Shown: positions 43,119 through 51,640, counted from the stretch's first letter. The stretch is DNA of 64,000 nucleotides from JAEUIV01 sp033763795 (GCA_033763795.1 JANRJV010000030.1:1-64000), one strand, 5' to 3'. The notes: generated by a model not told the origin, from the letters alone. Numbers and translations: made by a program.

Positions 43119-43160
43119 GGCCCCGCCGAACCACCTCCCGCTCCGCACGCTCGGCTGTCG

Positions 43161-43166
43161 TACCTT
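43161..43166 (+). promoter_or_regulatory. putative -10 hexamer TACCTT, leaderless tatD start
   Basis: TACCTT ends 7 nt before the ATG at 43174. It shares a 67-bp divergent promoter region with the transglutaminase-like gene. Confidence 0.4.
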
Positions 43167-43173
43167 GAGCGCC

Positions 43174-43965
43174 ATGATCGACACCCACTGCCACCTCACC
43201 TTCCCCGACTTTGCGGGCCGAATCGACGCGGTGCTCGACGAAGCCGCGCGCCACGGCGTCGCCGGCTGCATCACCATCTCGACCACCACCGCCGACTGCC
43301 TCGACGCGCTGGCCATCGCCGAGCGCCACGCCAATGTCTGGTGCACCGCGGGCGTCCACCCCCTCTACTCGGACAAGGGCCCGCACAACTGGGAGAACCT
43401 CCGCCGCGTCGCCCGCAGCCCGCGCTGCGTCGCGTGGGGCGAGCTGGGGCTCGACCATCACTACGACCGCCCGCCCCGCGACCTGCAGCACTCCGTCCTG
43501 CACGAGCAACTGGCCTTCATCGAGTCCTGCGCACCGGAGATCGACCTCCCCGTCGAGGTCCACTGCCGAAAGGCCTTCGCCGACCTCATCCCCGTTCTCA
43601 AGCGCACCTCGCTGCGCCCCGACCGCTTCGTCTTCCACTGCTTCACGGGCGACAGCGCCGACATGCGCCTCATCCTGGACTTCGGCGGCTGGGTCAGCAT
43701 CACCGGCGTCGTCACCTACAAGAACGCCCCGGAGCTGCGCGATGCGGTCAGGCTGCTGCCGGTCGACCGCCTCATGGTCGAGACCGACGCCCCCTTCCTC
43801 TCCCCGGAGCCGTTCCGCGGCGTCCGGCCCAACGCCCCGCGCTACGCCCGCGTCATCGCCGAACATCTCGCGGGGCTCTACGGCCTCTCCTGGGACGCCT
43901 TCCACGATCAGATCAACGACAACACCCGCCGATTCTTCCCCAAGCTCTCCCCCTTTCCCGGCTGA
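43174..43965 (+). CDS. tatD: TatD-family metal-dependent hydrolase/DNase
   Basis: 263 residues of the amidohydrolase-type TIM barrel. Metal ligands are in MIDTHCHL, AWGELGLDHHYD, PVEVHCRKAF, FVFHCFTG and LMVETDAPFLSP. TatD proteins are Mg2+-dependent 3'-5' exonucleases or general phosphodiesterases. The motif set is complete. The ATG at 43174 is chosen over an in-frame TTG three codons upstream because the catalytic strand MIDTHCHL starts right there and a -10-like hexamer occupies the TTG region. miaB starts 57 bp downstream on the same strand but seems to have its own promoter hexamer. Confidence 0.93.
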   Translation: MIDTHCHLTFPDFAGRIDAVLDEAARHGVAGCITISTTTADCLDALAIAERHANVWCTAGVHPLYSDKGPHNWENLRRVARSPRCVAWGELGLDHHYDRPPRDLQHSVLHEQLAFIESCAPEIDLPVEVHCRKAFADLIPVLKRTSLRPDRFVFHCFTGDSADMRLILDFGGWVSITGVVTYKNAPELRDAVRLLPVDRLMVETDAPFLSPEPFRGVRPNAPRYARVIAEHLAGLYGLSWDAFHDQINDNTRRFFPKLSPFPG

Positions 43966-44007
43966 AGCGGACCGGGCCCGAGCCTCACCTTCGCGCCCGC
44001 GCTTTCC

Positions 44008-44013
44008 TACAGT
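44008..44013 (+). promoter_or_regulatory. putative -10 hexamer TACAGT, leaderless miaB start
   Basis: TACAGT ends 8 nt before the ATG at 44022. The intervening bases are pyrimidines, so no Shine-Dalgarno is possible. Confidence 0.45.
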
Positions 44014-44021
44014 TTCCCCCC

Positions 44022-45710
44022 ATGCCGGCCCGCACGGTCTATCTCGAAACCTTCGGCTGCCAGATGAACGAGCTCGACTCCGAGCTCGTCTCCGGACAGC
44101 TCCGCGCGCTGGGCTACGGCTTCACCGACGACCCGCAGAACGCCTCCGTCATCCTCTACAACACTTGCTCCGTCCGCGACCACGCCGAGCAGAAGGTCCG
44201 CTCGCGGCTGGGCGAGCTTCGGCTCCGCAAGCTGGAGGAGCCCGGCTTGGTCGTGGGCGTCCTCGGATGCATGGCCGAACGCGACGGCGTCGACCTTCTC
44301 CGCAAAATGCCCGTGGTCGACGTGCTCTGCGGACCGGGCGAGCTCGACAAGCTCCCGGGCCTGCTCGACAACGCCTGGCGCACGCGGCAGTCGCTCGCCT
44401 CCACCGACGCGCCGGCGAGCCACTCGGCCCGCGCCGTCGCCCTCCAGGGCAACACCTCGCGCCGCAGCGCCACGCTCGCCGCCGCCGAGGACCGCCTGGA
44501 GATGCTGGACCTCTCCCGCGCCGTCTCGCCCGACGATCACCGCGGGGCCGCCTACGTCCGCATCACCCGGGGCTGCAACAAGTTCTGCACCTACTGCGTC
44601 GTCCCGCACACGCGCGGCGCCGAGGTCCACCGCCCCCCCGAGCACATCATCGACGAGTGCAAGAGGCTCGCCGACGCCGGCGTCATCGAGATCACCCTGC
44701 TGGGCCAGACCGTCAATCACTACCGCTTCGAGCACGGCGCCGCGGTGACCGTCGGCGGCGTGATCCAACCGCAAAAAGGCCGCTCATATCAGGGCGGACA
44801 CCGCCGCGACCCCTTCGCCGGTTCCAGCACCACCACCTTCGCCGACCTGCTGGCCCGGATCCACGAGCACGTCCCCTCCGTCCGCCGCCTCCGCTTCGTC
44901 ACGAGCTATCCCCGCGACTTCGGCGACGACGTCCTCGAAGTCATCCGCGACCATCCGCGCATCTGCCGCTACCTGCACGTCCCCGCCCAGTCGGGCAGCG
45001 ACCGCATGCTCGCCGCCATGAACCGCGGCTACAGCGTCGGCGAGTATCTGGAGTTCATCGACCGGGCCCGCGCCCACCTCGATCAGCCCGAGATCGGCCG
45101 GCCGCTCACCCTCGCCGGCGACATCATCGCCGGGTTCAGCGGCGAGACCGAAGACGACCACCGCGCCACCGCCGACCTGCTGCGCCGCGTGCGCTACAAG
45201 AACTGCTTCATCTTCAAGTACTCGCCACGTCCCGGCACCACCGCGTTCGACCGGCTGCCCGACGACGTGCCCGACGAGACCAAGCGACGCCGCGTCAACG
45301 AGCTCCTGGCCCTCCAGCAGTCGATCTCCGACGAGGTGGGCCGCGGACAGGTCGGTCAGACGGTGGACGTCTTCGTGCAGGGAGAGAGCCCGCGGGAGCG
45401 CAAGAAGGCCCGCCCGGCCCCTGCTCCCGCCCGGGCCGCACACGTCGGGCTGACCATCTCGGGCCGGTCGCTCTCCGATGACGCGCCGGCGGCGGACGCG
45501 TGCTGCCCGGCCCCGACCGTGCACTCGGCCGCCGGGGACCCCGGCGACGCCGGCCCCGTCCAGCTCTCAGGCCGGACCGAAGGCGACCTGATCGTGGTCT
45601 TCGACGCTCCCCAGGACCGCGACCCGGCCCGACTGGTCGGGTCGATCGCCACTGTTCGGATTCTGGACGTGCGTCACCTGACGCTTTTCGGCGAGCTCGT
45701 CAACCCTTGA
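44022..45710 (+). CDS. miaB: tRNA-2-methylthio-N6-dimethylallyladenosine synthase MiaB
   Basis: A radical SAM methylthiotransferase converting i6A37 to ms2i6A37 in tRNA. 562 residues. The N-terminal UPF0004 domain has its auxiliary cluster cysteines in ETFGCQMNELDSE, NTCSVRDHAEQKV and GVLGCMAERDG. The radical SAM motif ITRGCNKFCTYCVVPHTRG lies near residue 184, with QSGSDRMLAAMNRGY after it. The TRAM domain follows at the C-terminus (DVFVQGESPRERKK, then VRILDVRHLTLFGEL). It is about 90 residues longer than usual. One insert is near residue 245-270 (QPQKGRSYQGGHRRDPF). The other interrupts TRAM with an Ala/Pro-rich stretch containing a CC pair. Its Fe-S clusters would come from the IscS-IscU system encoded at 59499. 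Confidence 0.95.
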   Translation: MPARTVYLETFGCQMNELDSELVSGQLRALGYGFTDDPQNASVILYNTCSVRDHAEQKVRSRLGELRLRKLEEPGLVVGVLGCMAERDGVDLLRKMPVVDVLCGPGELDKLPGLLDNAWRTRQSLASTDAPASHSARAVALQGNTSRRSATLAAAEDRLEMLDLSRAVSPDDHRGAAYVRITRGCNKFCTYCVVPHTRGAEVHRPPEHIIDECKRLADAGVIEITLLGQTVNHYRFEHGAAVTVGGVIQPQKGRSYQGGHRRDPFAGSSTTTFADLLARIHEHVPSVRRLRFVTSYPRDFGDDVLEVIRDHPRICRYLHVPAQSGSDRMLAAMNRGYSVGEYLEFIDRARAHLDQPEIGRPLTLAGDIIAGFSGETEDDHRATADLLRRVRYKNCFIFKYSPRPGTTAFDRLPDDVPDETKRRRVNELLALQQSISDEVGRGQVGQTVDVFVQGESPRERKKARPAPAPARAAHVGLTISGRSLSDDAPAADACCPAPTVHSAAGDPGDAGPVQLSGRTEGDLIVVFDAPQDRDPARLVGSIATVRILDVRHLTLFGELVNP

Positions 45711-45806
45711 GATGAGCCCGAGGCTCCGCTTTCAGGAGCCCGTTCGGGTACTCGCCCTCTCAAAACTTTCATTTTTGCCAAACGAATCGCTTGACGCCCG
45801 GGTTAC

Positions 45807-45834
45807 TTGCAATCGCGTAGACCAGTGGTACATT
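45807..45834 (+). promoter_or_regulatory. candidate promoter of the PTPG-CTERM gene
   Basis: -35 TTGCAA (45807-45812) and -10 TACATT (45829-45834) with a 16-bp spacer, four of six matches each. It implies a 5' leader of about 136 nt. Confidence 0.4.
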
Positions 45835-45899
45835 CTCCCCGGCGACCCAACGCACAGGGGGTCCGCCACCTGCCTCGAACTGCACACGGATTAGGAGTC

Positions 45900-45919
45900 G
45901 CGGTTGTTCTTTCAACCGC
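45900..45919 (+). promoter_or_regulatory. 5'-leader hairpin
   Basis: GCGGTTG (45900-45906) pairs perfectly with CAACCGC (45913-45919) around a TTCTTT loop. It sits mid-leader, 57 nt before the start codon, and has no T tract, so it is more likely an RNA-stability or regulatory hairpin than a terminator. Confidence 0.45.
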
Positions 45920-45976
45920 ATTAGCACGGGTTACAGAGAGAGTCGCCCACAGGGGCCACACCGAGAGGAGTCGGAG

Positions 45977-46726
45977 ATGAGTATGTACACGCGCTCGGCG
46001 GCGGCTGCCGGTCTGTTGTTCGCGGTTGTGGGGTCCGCGAACGCGGGGATGTTCAACCAGAACATCTTCATCGGCTTCCAGGATCCATTCGGCGGTCGGG
46101 AACTGATCTACACCCAGCCGGCCACCGCGGCCGAGCTCGGGAGCCTGACCTACGACACCAGCCGAACCACGGTCGATCTCACCATCGATCTGTCGGACTT
46201 CGGCTTCGGTTCGTCGCTGGTCATCGTTTCCCGCCTGCAACTCGACGTTGACGTCGGTCCCGCCTCGCCCGGCGCTCAGCCGAACGAATTCGTCGCGACC
46301 GCCAGCGGCAACTTCAGCTTCTTCCGCGATAGCGACGGTGCTTCGCTCATCTCCGGCACCTTCAACAACGCGTCCCTCTCGATCCTCCGCGGCACGTCGG
46401 GCGGCCTGACCGCCAACGGCCTCATCAACGCCGGACAGTTCAACATCGCCTTCAACCCCGCCCTCCTCCAGGAGTTCAGCAACTTCGGCTACCAGTTCGC
46501 CGGTTTCGACACCAACCGCCCCGGCGACGCCTCCTGGACCGTCACCGCCCCCACTCCCAATCCCATCGACGCCATGTACACCCCCCAGGGTTCGGCTGAG
46601 AACTTCTTCGCCTCCTTCACCGCCAACTCCGCCTTCACCGGCACCATCCCGGTCATCCCGACCCCCGGCGTGCTGAGCCTCGCCGCGGCCGCCGGCCTGC
46701 TGATCCTGGGTTCGCGCCGCCGCTGA
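45977..46726 (+). CDS. exported protein with PTPG-type CTERM sorting signal
   Basis: 249 residues. A signal peptide (MYTRSAAAAGLLFAVVGSAN, cut near ANA) and a Ser/Thr/Asn/Phe-rich beta-type body without a recognised domain. The C-terminal tail is IPTPGVLSLAAAAGLL then ILGSRRR, i.e. a PTPG motif, hydrophobic helix and basic end. This is the planctomycete variant of the PEP-CTERM signal, thought to be processed by an exosortase-type system. GAGGAG six bases before the ATG is a good ribosome binding site. It has its own promoter, a long leader and a strong terminator, consistent with a well expressed, separately regulated surface protein. Confidence 0.88.
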   Translation: MSMYTRSAAAAGLLFAVVGSANAGMFNQNIFIGFQDPFGGRELIYTQPATAAELGSLTYDTSRTTVDLTIDLSDFGFGSSLVIVSRLQLDVDVGPASPGAQPNEFVATASGNFSFFRDSDGASLISGTFNNASLSILRGTSGGLTANGLINAGQFNIAFNPALLQEFSNFGYQFAGFDTNRPGDASWTVTAPTPNPIDAMYTPQGSAENFFASFTANSAFTGTIPVIPTPGVLSLAAAAGLLILGSRRR

Positions 46727-46760
46727 TCGCGGACGACGCTCAACCAACATGCCTTCCCCC

Positions 46761-46794
46761 AGCGGTCCCGGTCATCCGGGACCGCTGTCTTTTT
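46761..46794 (+). terminator. Rho-independent terminator of the PTPG-CTERM gene
   Basis: A perfect 11-bp stem AGCGGTCCCGG (46761-46771) with CCGGGACCGCT (46776-46786), a TCAT loop, and GTCTTTTT after it. Confidence 0.93.
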
Positions 46795-46919
46795 GCCCGT
46801 CAACCGACGGCGGGCGCGCGGCGACCGCGCGCAGCCGCTCGCCCTCGGCCCGCGACCCGCGACCGTTCCAAGCGTTCCGTTTCCTTGATCCTGAAGGAGG
46901 CCCCGCCCGGCGCCGCGCT

Positions 46920-46980
46920 GCTCATCCGTGTCCGACGCTCACCGCGACCGGCGCTCATCCGCGTGCGACGCTCACCGCGA
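46920..46980. repeat. two-copy 28-bp direct repeat overlapping the dacB stop codon
   Basis: 46920-46947 and 46953-46980 are 28-bp copies differing at two positions, 33 bp apart start to start. The second copy contains the last codons and stop of dacB, so it looks like a local tandem duplication of the gene end. Confidence 0.8.
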
Positions 46981-48465
46981 GCCAGCGGCTCCGGGGTTCG
47001 CCCCCTGGGAGAACCACGCGTCCGCCAGCATGATGATCTTCTCCTCGGCTTCCCGGATCGCCGTGAGCTGCACGCGGTTGGGCTTGTCGTTGGTCACGAT
47101 GGAGAAGATGAGCCGGCGGTTCGTCCGCGGGTCGGTGATGTAGCCGCTGATCGCCGAGACGCCGGCCAGATACCCCGTCTTGGCCCGCACTTCGTGCTTG
47201 GGGCCCGCTCCGCGGAACCGCCGGCGCAGCGTCCCCTCTTCACCCGCTTCGGGAAGACTCTGGATGAACGCGTCGGCCAGCTTGGTGTCGTCGGCCATCT
47301 CGCGCAGCCACCGGGCCAGCGCCCGGGGCGTCACACGGTTGTTCCGGCTCATCCCCGACCCGTCCGCCACAGTGAACGCCTGCCCCGCGTCCAGCCCCAC
47401 CTTTTCCTGCAGCACCATCCGCACCACCGCCGAGCCGTTGCTCCACGAGCCCGGCGCACCGGTCACCTCGTGGCCCATCCGCTTGATCAGCGCTTCGGCG
47501 TAGAGGTTGTACGAGTCCACGTTGCACCGCCGCAGCACGTCTGCCAGCGGCGTCGTGATGGTGTGAATCACCCGCCCGCCCGCGAGCGTCTCGTTCGCCG
47601 CGGCCAGACGCACGCTCGCCGGCTCGATTCCCGCCGCCCCCATCCGGTCGGCCAGCAATCGGCCCAGATAGTTCGGGATATCCGTCAGCGCCACCTCGAC
47701 CGGGTCGTTCGCGAAGCGGACATCGCCGTGGAGTGTCAGGTTGTTCTTGGGGTCACGCGCCGCCCACGCCGTCTGGTTGCCCTGCCGCACGCTGCGCGCC
47801 CGGTTCCGGATCTCCAGCCAGGGCGACGCAGGCTCCGTCTTGATCGCCGGCGGCCGGCCCACTTCCAGCGGCTCCGTGAAGATCCACAGCAAGTTCGTGT
47901 GGAAGTTCACCCCCGACACCTCCGCGCAGTACCACCGGTTGAGCTGCTCGACGGGCCACGTCGGGTGCACGTACTCCCGATCAAACACCCGGTCGTCGAT
48001 CACCAGCTCCGCCCCGGGCCTGACCCCAGCGTCCTTCATGGCGCTGACCCAGCGCTCGAGCACGGAGTTGACCGTCAGCTTGGACTTCTCCAGCAGCTTG
48101 GGGTCCGCGATCGTCGGATCCCCCGACCCGCGGAAGACCACCCGCCCCGCCGGACCGGCCGACGGGTCGTGGATGATCTCCGTCACGAACTCGAACCCGG
48201 GACCCAGGAGCGCCAGGGCGGCCCCGCTGGTCAGAAGCTTCATGTTCGACGCCGGGATGAACTGCTCGTCCGACCGGTGCTCGGCGAGAACGTTCCCCGT
48301 CTGAGCGTCCATGATGATGACGCCCGCCTTGATCTGCCGGAGCTTGGAATCCGCCAGCACGTTCTCGACCCGCCTGTCGAGCGATTGCCCCAGAGCCCCC
48401 GCCGCGAGGGTGAGCACAAGCACACTGGAACGCAGAGCCATCCGATTCACAGCGCGGTACAGCAC
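46972..48465 (-). CDS. dacB: D-alanyl-D-alanine carboxypeptidase/endopeptidase, PBP4 (S13) type
   Basis: Trims or cleaves peptidoglycan peptide cross-links outside the membrane. 497 residues. A signal peptide (RMALRSSVLVLTLAAGALGQ) and the S13 active-site motifs PASNMKLLT (SxxK), DSYNLYAEALIK (SxN) and RAKTGYLAG (KTG), plus VADGSGMSRNNRVTPR. The large insert between SxxK and SxN is typical of this family. I chose the GTG at 48465 because GGAGG lies seven bases upstream; the ATG at 48441 would also give a signal peptide. It lies 121 bp downstream of the REC-XRE regulator gene on the same strand and may be in or controlled by that signalling operon. Confidence 0.93.
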   Translation of the reverse strand: MLYRAVNRMALRSSVLVLTLAAGALGQSLDRRVENVLADSKLRQIKAGVIIMDAQTGNVLAEHRSDEQFIPASNMKLLTSGAALALLGPGFEFVTEIIHDPSAGPAGRVVFRGSGDPTIADPKLLEKSKLTVNSVLERWVSAMKDAGVRPGAELVIDDRVFDREYVHPTWPVEQLNRWYCAEVSGVNFHTNLLWIFTEPLEVGRPPAIKTEPASPWLEIRNRARSVRQGNQTAWAARDPKNNLTLHGDVRFANDPVEVALTDIPNYLGRLLADRMGAAGIEPASVRLAAANETLAGGRVIHTITTPLADVLRRCNVDSYNLYAEALIKRMGHEVTGAPGSWSNGSAVVRMVLQEKVGLDAGQAFTVADGSGMSRNNRVTPRALARWLREMADDTKLADAFIQSLPEAGEEGTLRRRFRGAGPKHEVRAKTGYLAGVSAISGYITDPRTNRRLIFSIVTNDKPNRVQLTAIREAEEKIIMLADAWFSQGANPGAAGSR

Positions 48466-48586
48466 GGGCAGACCTCCGGTCTTTGCGGGAAACAGCGTTG
48501 CATCGTCCCGAGGAGCGTCGCGGCTGCACATTCTCGGGTCGCGATTTCGCCCCCGTCCATGCGCCCCTCGGCGCCGATCCGCCCCC

Positions 48587-49228
48587 TCAGAAACCCGCGT
48601 TCCGGAGCCAGTCGCTGGGCTGGCACTCCAGCGCATTGGCGATCGCGACAAAGCTCTCGAGGCTCGGCAGGTGGGCTCCCCGCTCGATGCTGGAAAGCTG
48701 GCTGACGCTCACTCCCGACGATTCGGACAGGTCGCGGAGCGTCCAGCCGCGCTGCGCACGGGTAAGCCGGATCTGCCGCCCCAGTTCCGAGCGGAGCCTC
48801 TCGTGCGGCGCGCCCCCCAGCCCCAGAGACCGGGCCGCCTGCCCGAGCGCCCGCCGGAGCTCTTCCGCCTTGAAGGGCTTCGAGATGTAGTCAAAGACGT
48901 CCTGCTTGAACGTCTCCCGCATCGTCTCCATCGACGGGAACCCGGTCACCACGATCACGCACAACTTTGGCCAGCGCCCCCGCACCGCCTCCAGCACCGT
49001 TGTCCCCGAATGCTTGCCCATCTTCATGTCCAGCAGCACGACGTCGGGGGCCCGCGCCTCGATCGCGGCGTACAGCTCTTCCGGAACCGACACCGCCCGC
49101 ACATGGTGCCCCTCCCGCCCCAGCAGGTCGGCGATGTGCTCTCGGAAGTCCGGATCGTCGTCGAGCGCGATGATCGACAGCGGCGGAACCCGCTCGTGCG
49201 CCACATCGCCCCGGTCCAGTTCAGTCAT
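48587..49228 (-). CDS. response regulator with XRE-type HTH output domain
   Basis: 213 residues. The receiver domain (about 16-130) has acidic residues Asp23-25, the phospho-acceptor Asp67 in VVLLDMKMG, Thr95 and Lys117 in ISKPFK. Its output (about 143-205) is a Cro/C1-type helix-turn-helix, GRQIRLTRAQRGWTLRDLSE then SGVSVSQLSSIERGAHLPSL. That is uncommon, because most receivers drive winged-helix, LuxR, Fis or AAA outputs. The partner kinase gene overlaps the start by eight bases, so the pair is co-translated. Likely a DNA-binding transcriptional regulator, possibly acting on dacB next door (inference from position). Confidence 0.9.
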   Translation of the reverse strand: MTELDRGDVAHERVPPLSIIALDDDPDFREHIADLLGREGHHVRAVSVPEELYAAIEARAPDVVLLDMKMGKHSGTTVLEAVRGRWPKLCVIVVTGFPSMETMRETFKQDVFDYISKPFKAEELRRALGQAARSLGLGGAPHERLRSELGRQIRLTRAQRGWTLRDLSESSGVSVSQLSSIERGAHLPSLESFVAIANALECQPSDWLRNAGF

Positions 49229-50819
49229 CGGTGCTCTTCTCGGGTGCGTTCCGCATTCCTCCGGTCGGGTCCGGGGCGGAATCGCCGGTGAGTGTACCCG
49301 TCCCGGATGCGGCGACCGCCACCGCGCCCGGCGTCTCCGGAGACCATTCGGGCAGCATCACCTCAAAGATCGCCCCGCCCTGCGGCGCGTTCCTCGCGAG
49401 GATGAGCCCGCCGTGCTCCCGCACGATGCCCTCCGCCACCGCCAGCCCCAGCCCGGTTCCCTTCGCGTCCAGCCGCGTCGAGCGGAACGGCTCGAAAAGT
49501 CGGGGCAGGATCTCGGGCTCGATCCCCGGCCCCGAATCACTCACGCAGATCGAGACCCACCGCCGACGCTCCGCCGCGTCCGCCGCGGAACCCTGCTCGG
49601 CCCCGCCGGACTGTGTGCGCGTCACCGCGATCCACCCCGGAGCGTCCAGCGCGTCAACCGCGTTCCGCAGCAGGTTGACGAATACCTGCACAAGCCGGTC
49701 GAAATCGCCCCGCACGTTCGTCCCCGGGGGCAGCGCGTTCTCGAACCGCACACCCTCCGCCCCCCGGTCCAGGCTCACCAGCGTCCACGCCTCATCGATC
49801 ATCGCCCGGGCGTCCACCATCGCCGACGTCGCCGGTCGCACCCGCGCGAAATCCAGCAGGCTCTCGCTCAGCTTCTCCAGCCGGCCCAGCACGCGAAGCA
49901 TCAGCGCCGCCCGCTCGGGGCTCACGCTCCGCGAAGGGGCCGCCGCGATCTCCTCGACCGACCCCTTCAGCACCGCCAGCGGCGTGTTCAGCTCGTGCGC
50001 GATCCCCGCCGACATCATCCCCAGGCTGGCCAGTCGGTCCTGATCCGCAAGGTTCCGCCGCGCCGTTTCGAGCAGGTGATTCTTCCGGCGCAGCTCGTTG
50101 GCGGCGACCTCGATCTGCCCCAGGGCGCTCTCCAGCTGCGCCTCCTGGCTCCGCAGCTTGAGGATCGACTCGTTCCGCGAGCGCATGATCTGTCCCAATT
50201 CATCGCCCGGCATCTCGCTCTCGGCGATGAGCTCCCGCTCCCGCTCGCCCCGCTGCACCGCTTCGTCCGCCGCCCGCAGCGTCTCCAAGGGCTCGTACAC
50301 CTGCCGCGGCAGCACGAACACCTCCATCACCACCGCGATCAGGGCGTAGACCGCGAGCAGCGCCAGCGTCAGCAGCAGGTACAGCCGGTCCACCGCCGCC
50401 CGGGCCTCGGCGATCCGCACCGTCGCCACGATGAACCGCTCCCCCGACGGGTCCCAGCGCACCGCCCGCAGAGGCCCCGTCGTCTCCGTCAGGAACACGC
50501 ACGCGCCGGGCACGAGCCGCGCCCGCTCGGCCGCCTCGGACGCGAGCCCCAGCTCGCCCTCCGTTCCCGCCCGAACCGAGATGTCCCGCACCGCGGCCCG
50601 CCCCAGCGCCTCCGGAGACTCAAGAAACAGCTCCATCGCCAGGCGCGCCTCGATCTTCTCCGCTTCGAGCATCAGCCGGGCGATCGGCGTGCGCAGCGTC
50701 GTCAGGAGCACCACCGCCAGCGCCACCGAAAACAGCGTGTGCATGAAGATGAGCTTGCTGCGGATGCGCCGCGGCAGCCAGCTCACGCGCGCTGCGCGAC
50801 CCGCCGCTCCCGCCGTCAA
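49221..50819 (-). CDS. membrane sensor histidine kinase
   Basis: 532 residues. Two membrane helices (about 23-42 and 145-170) enclose a ~100-residue extracytoplasmic sensor. A HAMP-like and coiled-coil region (170-260) leads to the H-box AGIAHELNTPLAVLKG with phospho-acceptor near His275. The ATPase has FVNLLRNAVDAL (N box), VSDSGPGIE (G1) and GTGLGLAVAEGI (G2). The HELNTP H-box resembles NtrB/ZraS-type kinases, which usually pair with receiver-AAA regulators, not receiver-XRE. TTG start in a TTGA overlap with the sigma4-like gene. The Gly/Ala/Pro-rich C-terminal tail is probably disordered. The signal sensed is unknown. Confidence 0.92.
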   Translation of the reverse strand: MTAGAAGRAARVSWLPRRIRSKLIFMHTLFSVALAVVLLTTLRTPIARLMLEAEKIEARLAMELFLESPEALGRAAVRDISVRAGTEGELGLASEAAERARLVPGACVFLTETTGPLRAVRWDPSGERFIVATVRIAEARAAVDRLYLLLTLALLAVYALIAVVMEVFVLPRQVYEPLETLRAADEAVQRGERERELIAESEMPGDELGQIMRSRNESILKLRSQEAQLESALGQIEVAANELRRKNHLLETARRNLADQDRLASLGMMSAGIAHELNTPLAVLKGSVEEIAAAPSRSVSPERAALMLRVLGRLEKLSESLLDFARVRPATSAMVDARAMIDEAWTLVSLDRGAEGVRFENALPPGTNVRGDFDRLVQVFVNLLRNAVDALDAPGWIAVTRTQSGGAEQGSAADAAERRRWVSICVSDSGPGIEPEILPRLFEPFRSTRLDAKGTGLGLAVAEGIVREHGGLILARNAPQGGAIFEVMLPEWSPETPGAVAVAASGTGTLTGDSAPDPTGGMRNAPEKSTDD

Positions 50820-51550
50820 GGGCTCACCCCTCCGCCCGGCGCCCCCCGCTGCTCGCGGCGCCGCTCCTCTTCAAGACGCCGCTCCCGGGCACGCTGCTGC
50901 TCGTCGGTCATGGGCAGCGAGAGCTGCTCCTGGATCGCCCGCATGGACCTCTCGTCCTTGCTCCGGCTGACAAGGTCGCGCCCGATCAGGATCAGCACGA
51001 CGACGAACGCGCCGAACGCCGCGAACTGCGCCGCCGCCACCAGCCGCCGGCGCCGACGCGTCCGAGCCTGCCCGCGCTCCAGCTCCTCCAGCTCCGACGT
51101 CGGGTCGATCTTCGCCGCCAGCGCCGCCAGCCGCGCACCCGTCCCCGAAGCATCAGCTCCGAGGGCGCGCTCCAGCGCCTCCCGCGCCTGATCCGCCTGC
51201 GCCTGCAGCGCGGTCTTGGGAATCCCCAGCACTCGTGTCGCGGCGATCTCGGGGGTCTGCTGCACGTTGAGCACGACCCACGCCGCCCGCTGCCGCCGGT
51301 CCAGGCGGGCCAGCGTCGCCCACGCTTTCAGGTCGGCGCCCTCCGCCCCGGGCAGCGCGTCCGCCGCCTCGGCGTCGCCCGTCGCCGCTTCCTGCATCAG
51401 CACGGTCAGGCGGCGCTCCGCCGCCATGGACGTCAGCTCAGGATCGAGGGCGAGCACCCGCGCCACCGCCCGCGTCGACCGCTCCCGGTTCCCGGTCGCG
51501 AGGAACGCCGTCCGCCACAGTTCCGACGCCGGGCCGCGCGTGCTGCTCAT
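50816..51550 (-). CDS. single-pass membrane protein with sigma-70 region 4-like cytoplasmic domain
   Basis: 244 residues. Residues about 80-130 (LDRRQRAAWVVLNVQQ, EIAATRVLGIPKTALQAQAD and QAREALERAL) follow the pattern of sigma-70 region 4: hydrophobic, E-I-A-x-x-L/V-G-I, T-x-x and R-A-R/E-E-A-L. No region 2 precedes it, so this is not a complete sigma factor. A basic stretch TRRRRRL and one membrane helix (about 171-191) follow, then a charged Glu/Arg-rich tail. Gene order and a TTGA overlap place it first in an operon with the kinase and REC-XRE genes. It may tether or sense for that system. The sigma4 likeness is visible, but the role is inference. Confidence 0.75.
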   Translation of the reverse strand: MSSTRGPASELWRTAFLATGNRERSTRAVARVLALDPELTSMAAERRLTVLMQEAATGDAEAADALPGAEGADLKAWATLARLDRRQRAAWVVLNVQQTPEIAATRVLGIPKTALQAQADQAREALERALGADASGTGARLAALAAKIDPTSELEELERGQARTRRRRRLVAAAQFAAFGAFVVVLILIGRDLVSRSKDERSMRAIQEQLSLPMTDEQQRARERRLEEERRREQRGAPGGGVSP

Positions 51551-51602
51551 GACCCTATCTTTGCACGCCGCCGCCCCCGACGCGAGCCCGAAGCCCGCGC
51601 AG

Positions 51603-51640
51603 AAAAAACGCCCGCACCCCGTGTGTCAAGGGTGCGGGCG
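51603..51640 (-). terminator. Rho-independent terminator
   Basis: A perfect 11-bp stem CGCCCGCACCC (51609-51619) with GGGTGCGGGCG (51630-51640) and a 10-nt loop, followed on the minus strand by six T. It ends the transcript of the coiled-coil gene at 51792 and insulates the signalling operon downstream. Confidence 0.93.

Noticed and set aside
43211..45481. 756-codon plus-strand open frame spanning tatD and miaB
   Set aside because: Ser/Arg/Pro-rich, crosses two well-supported genes in another frame.
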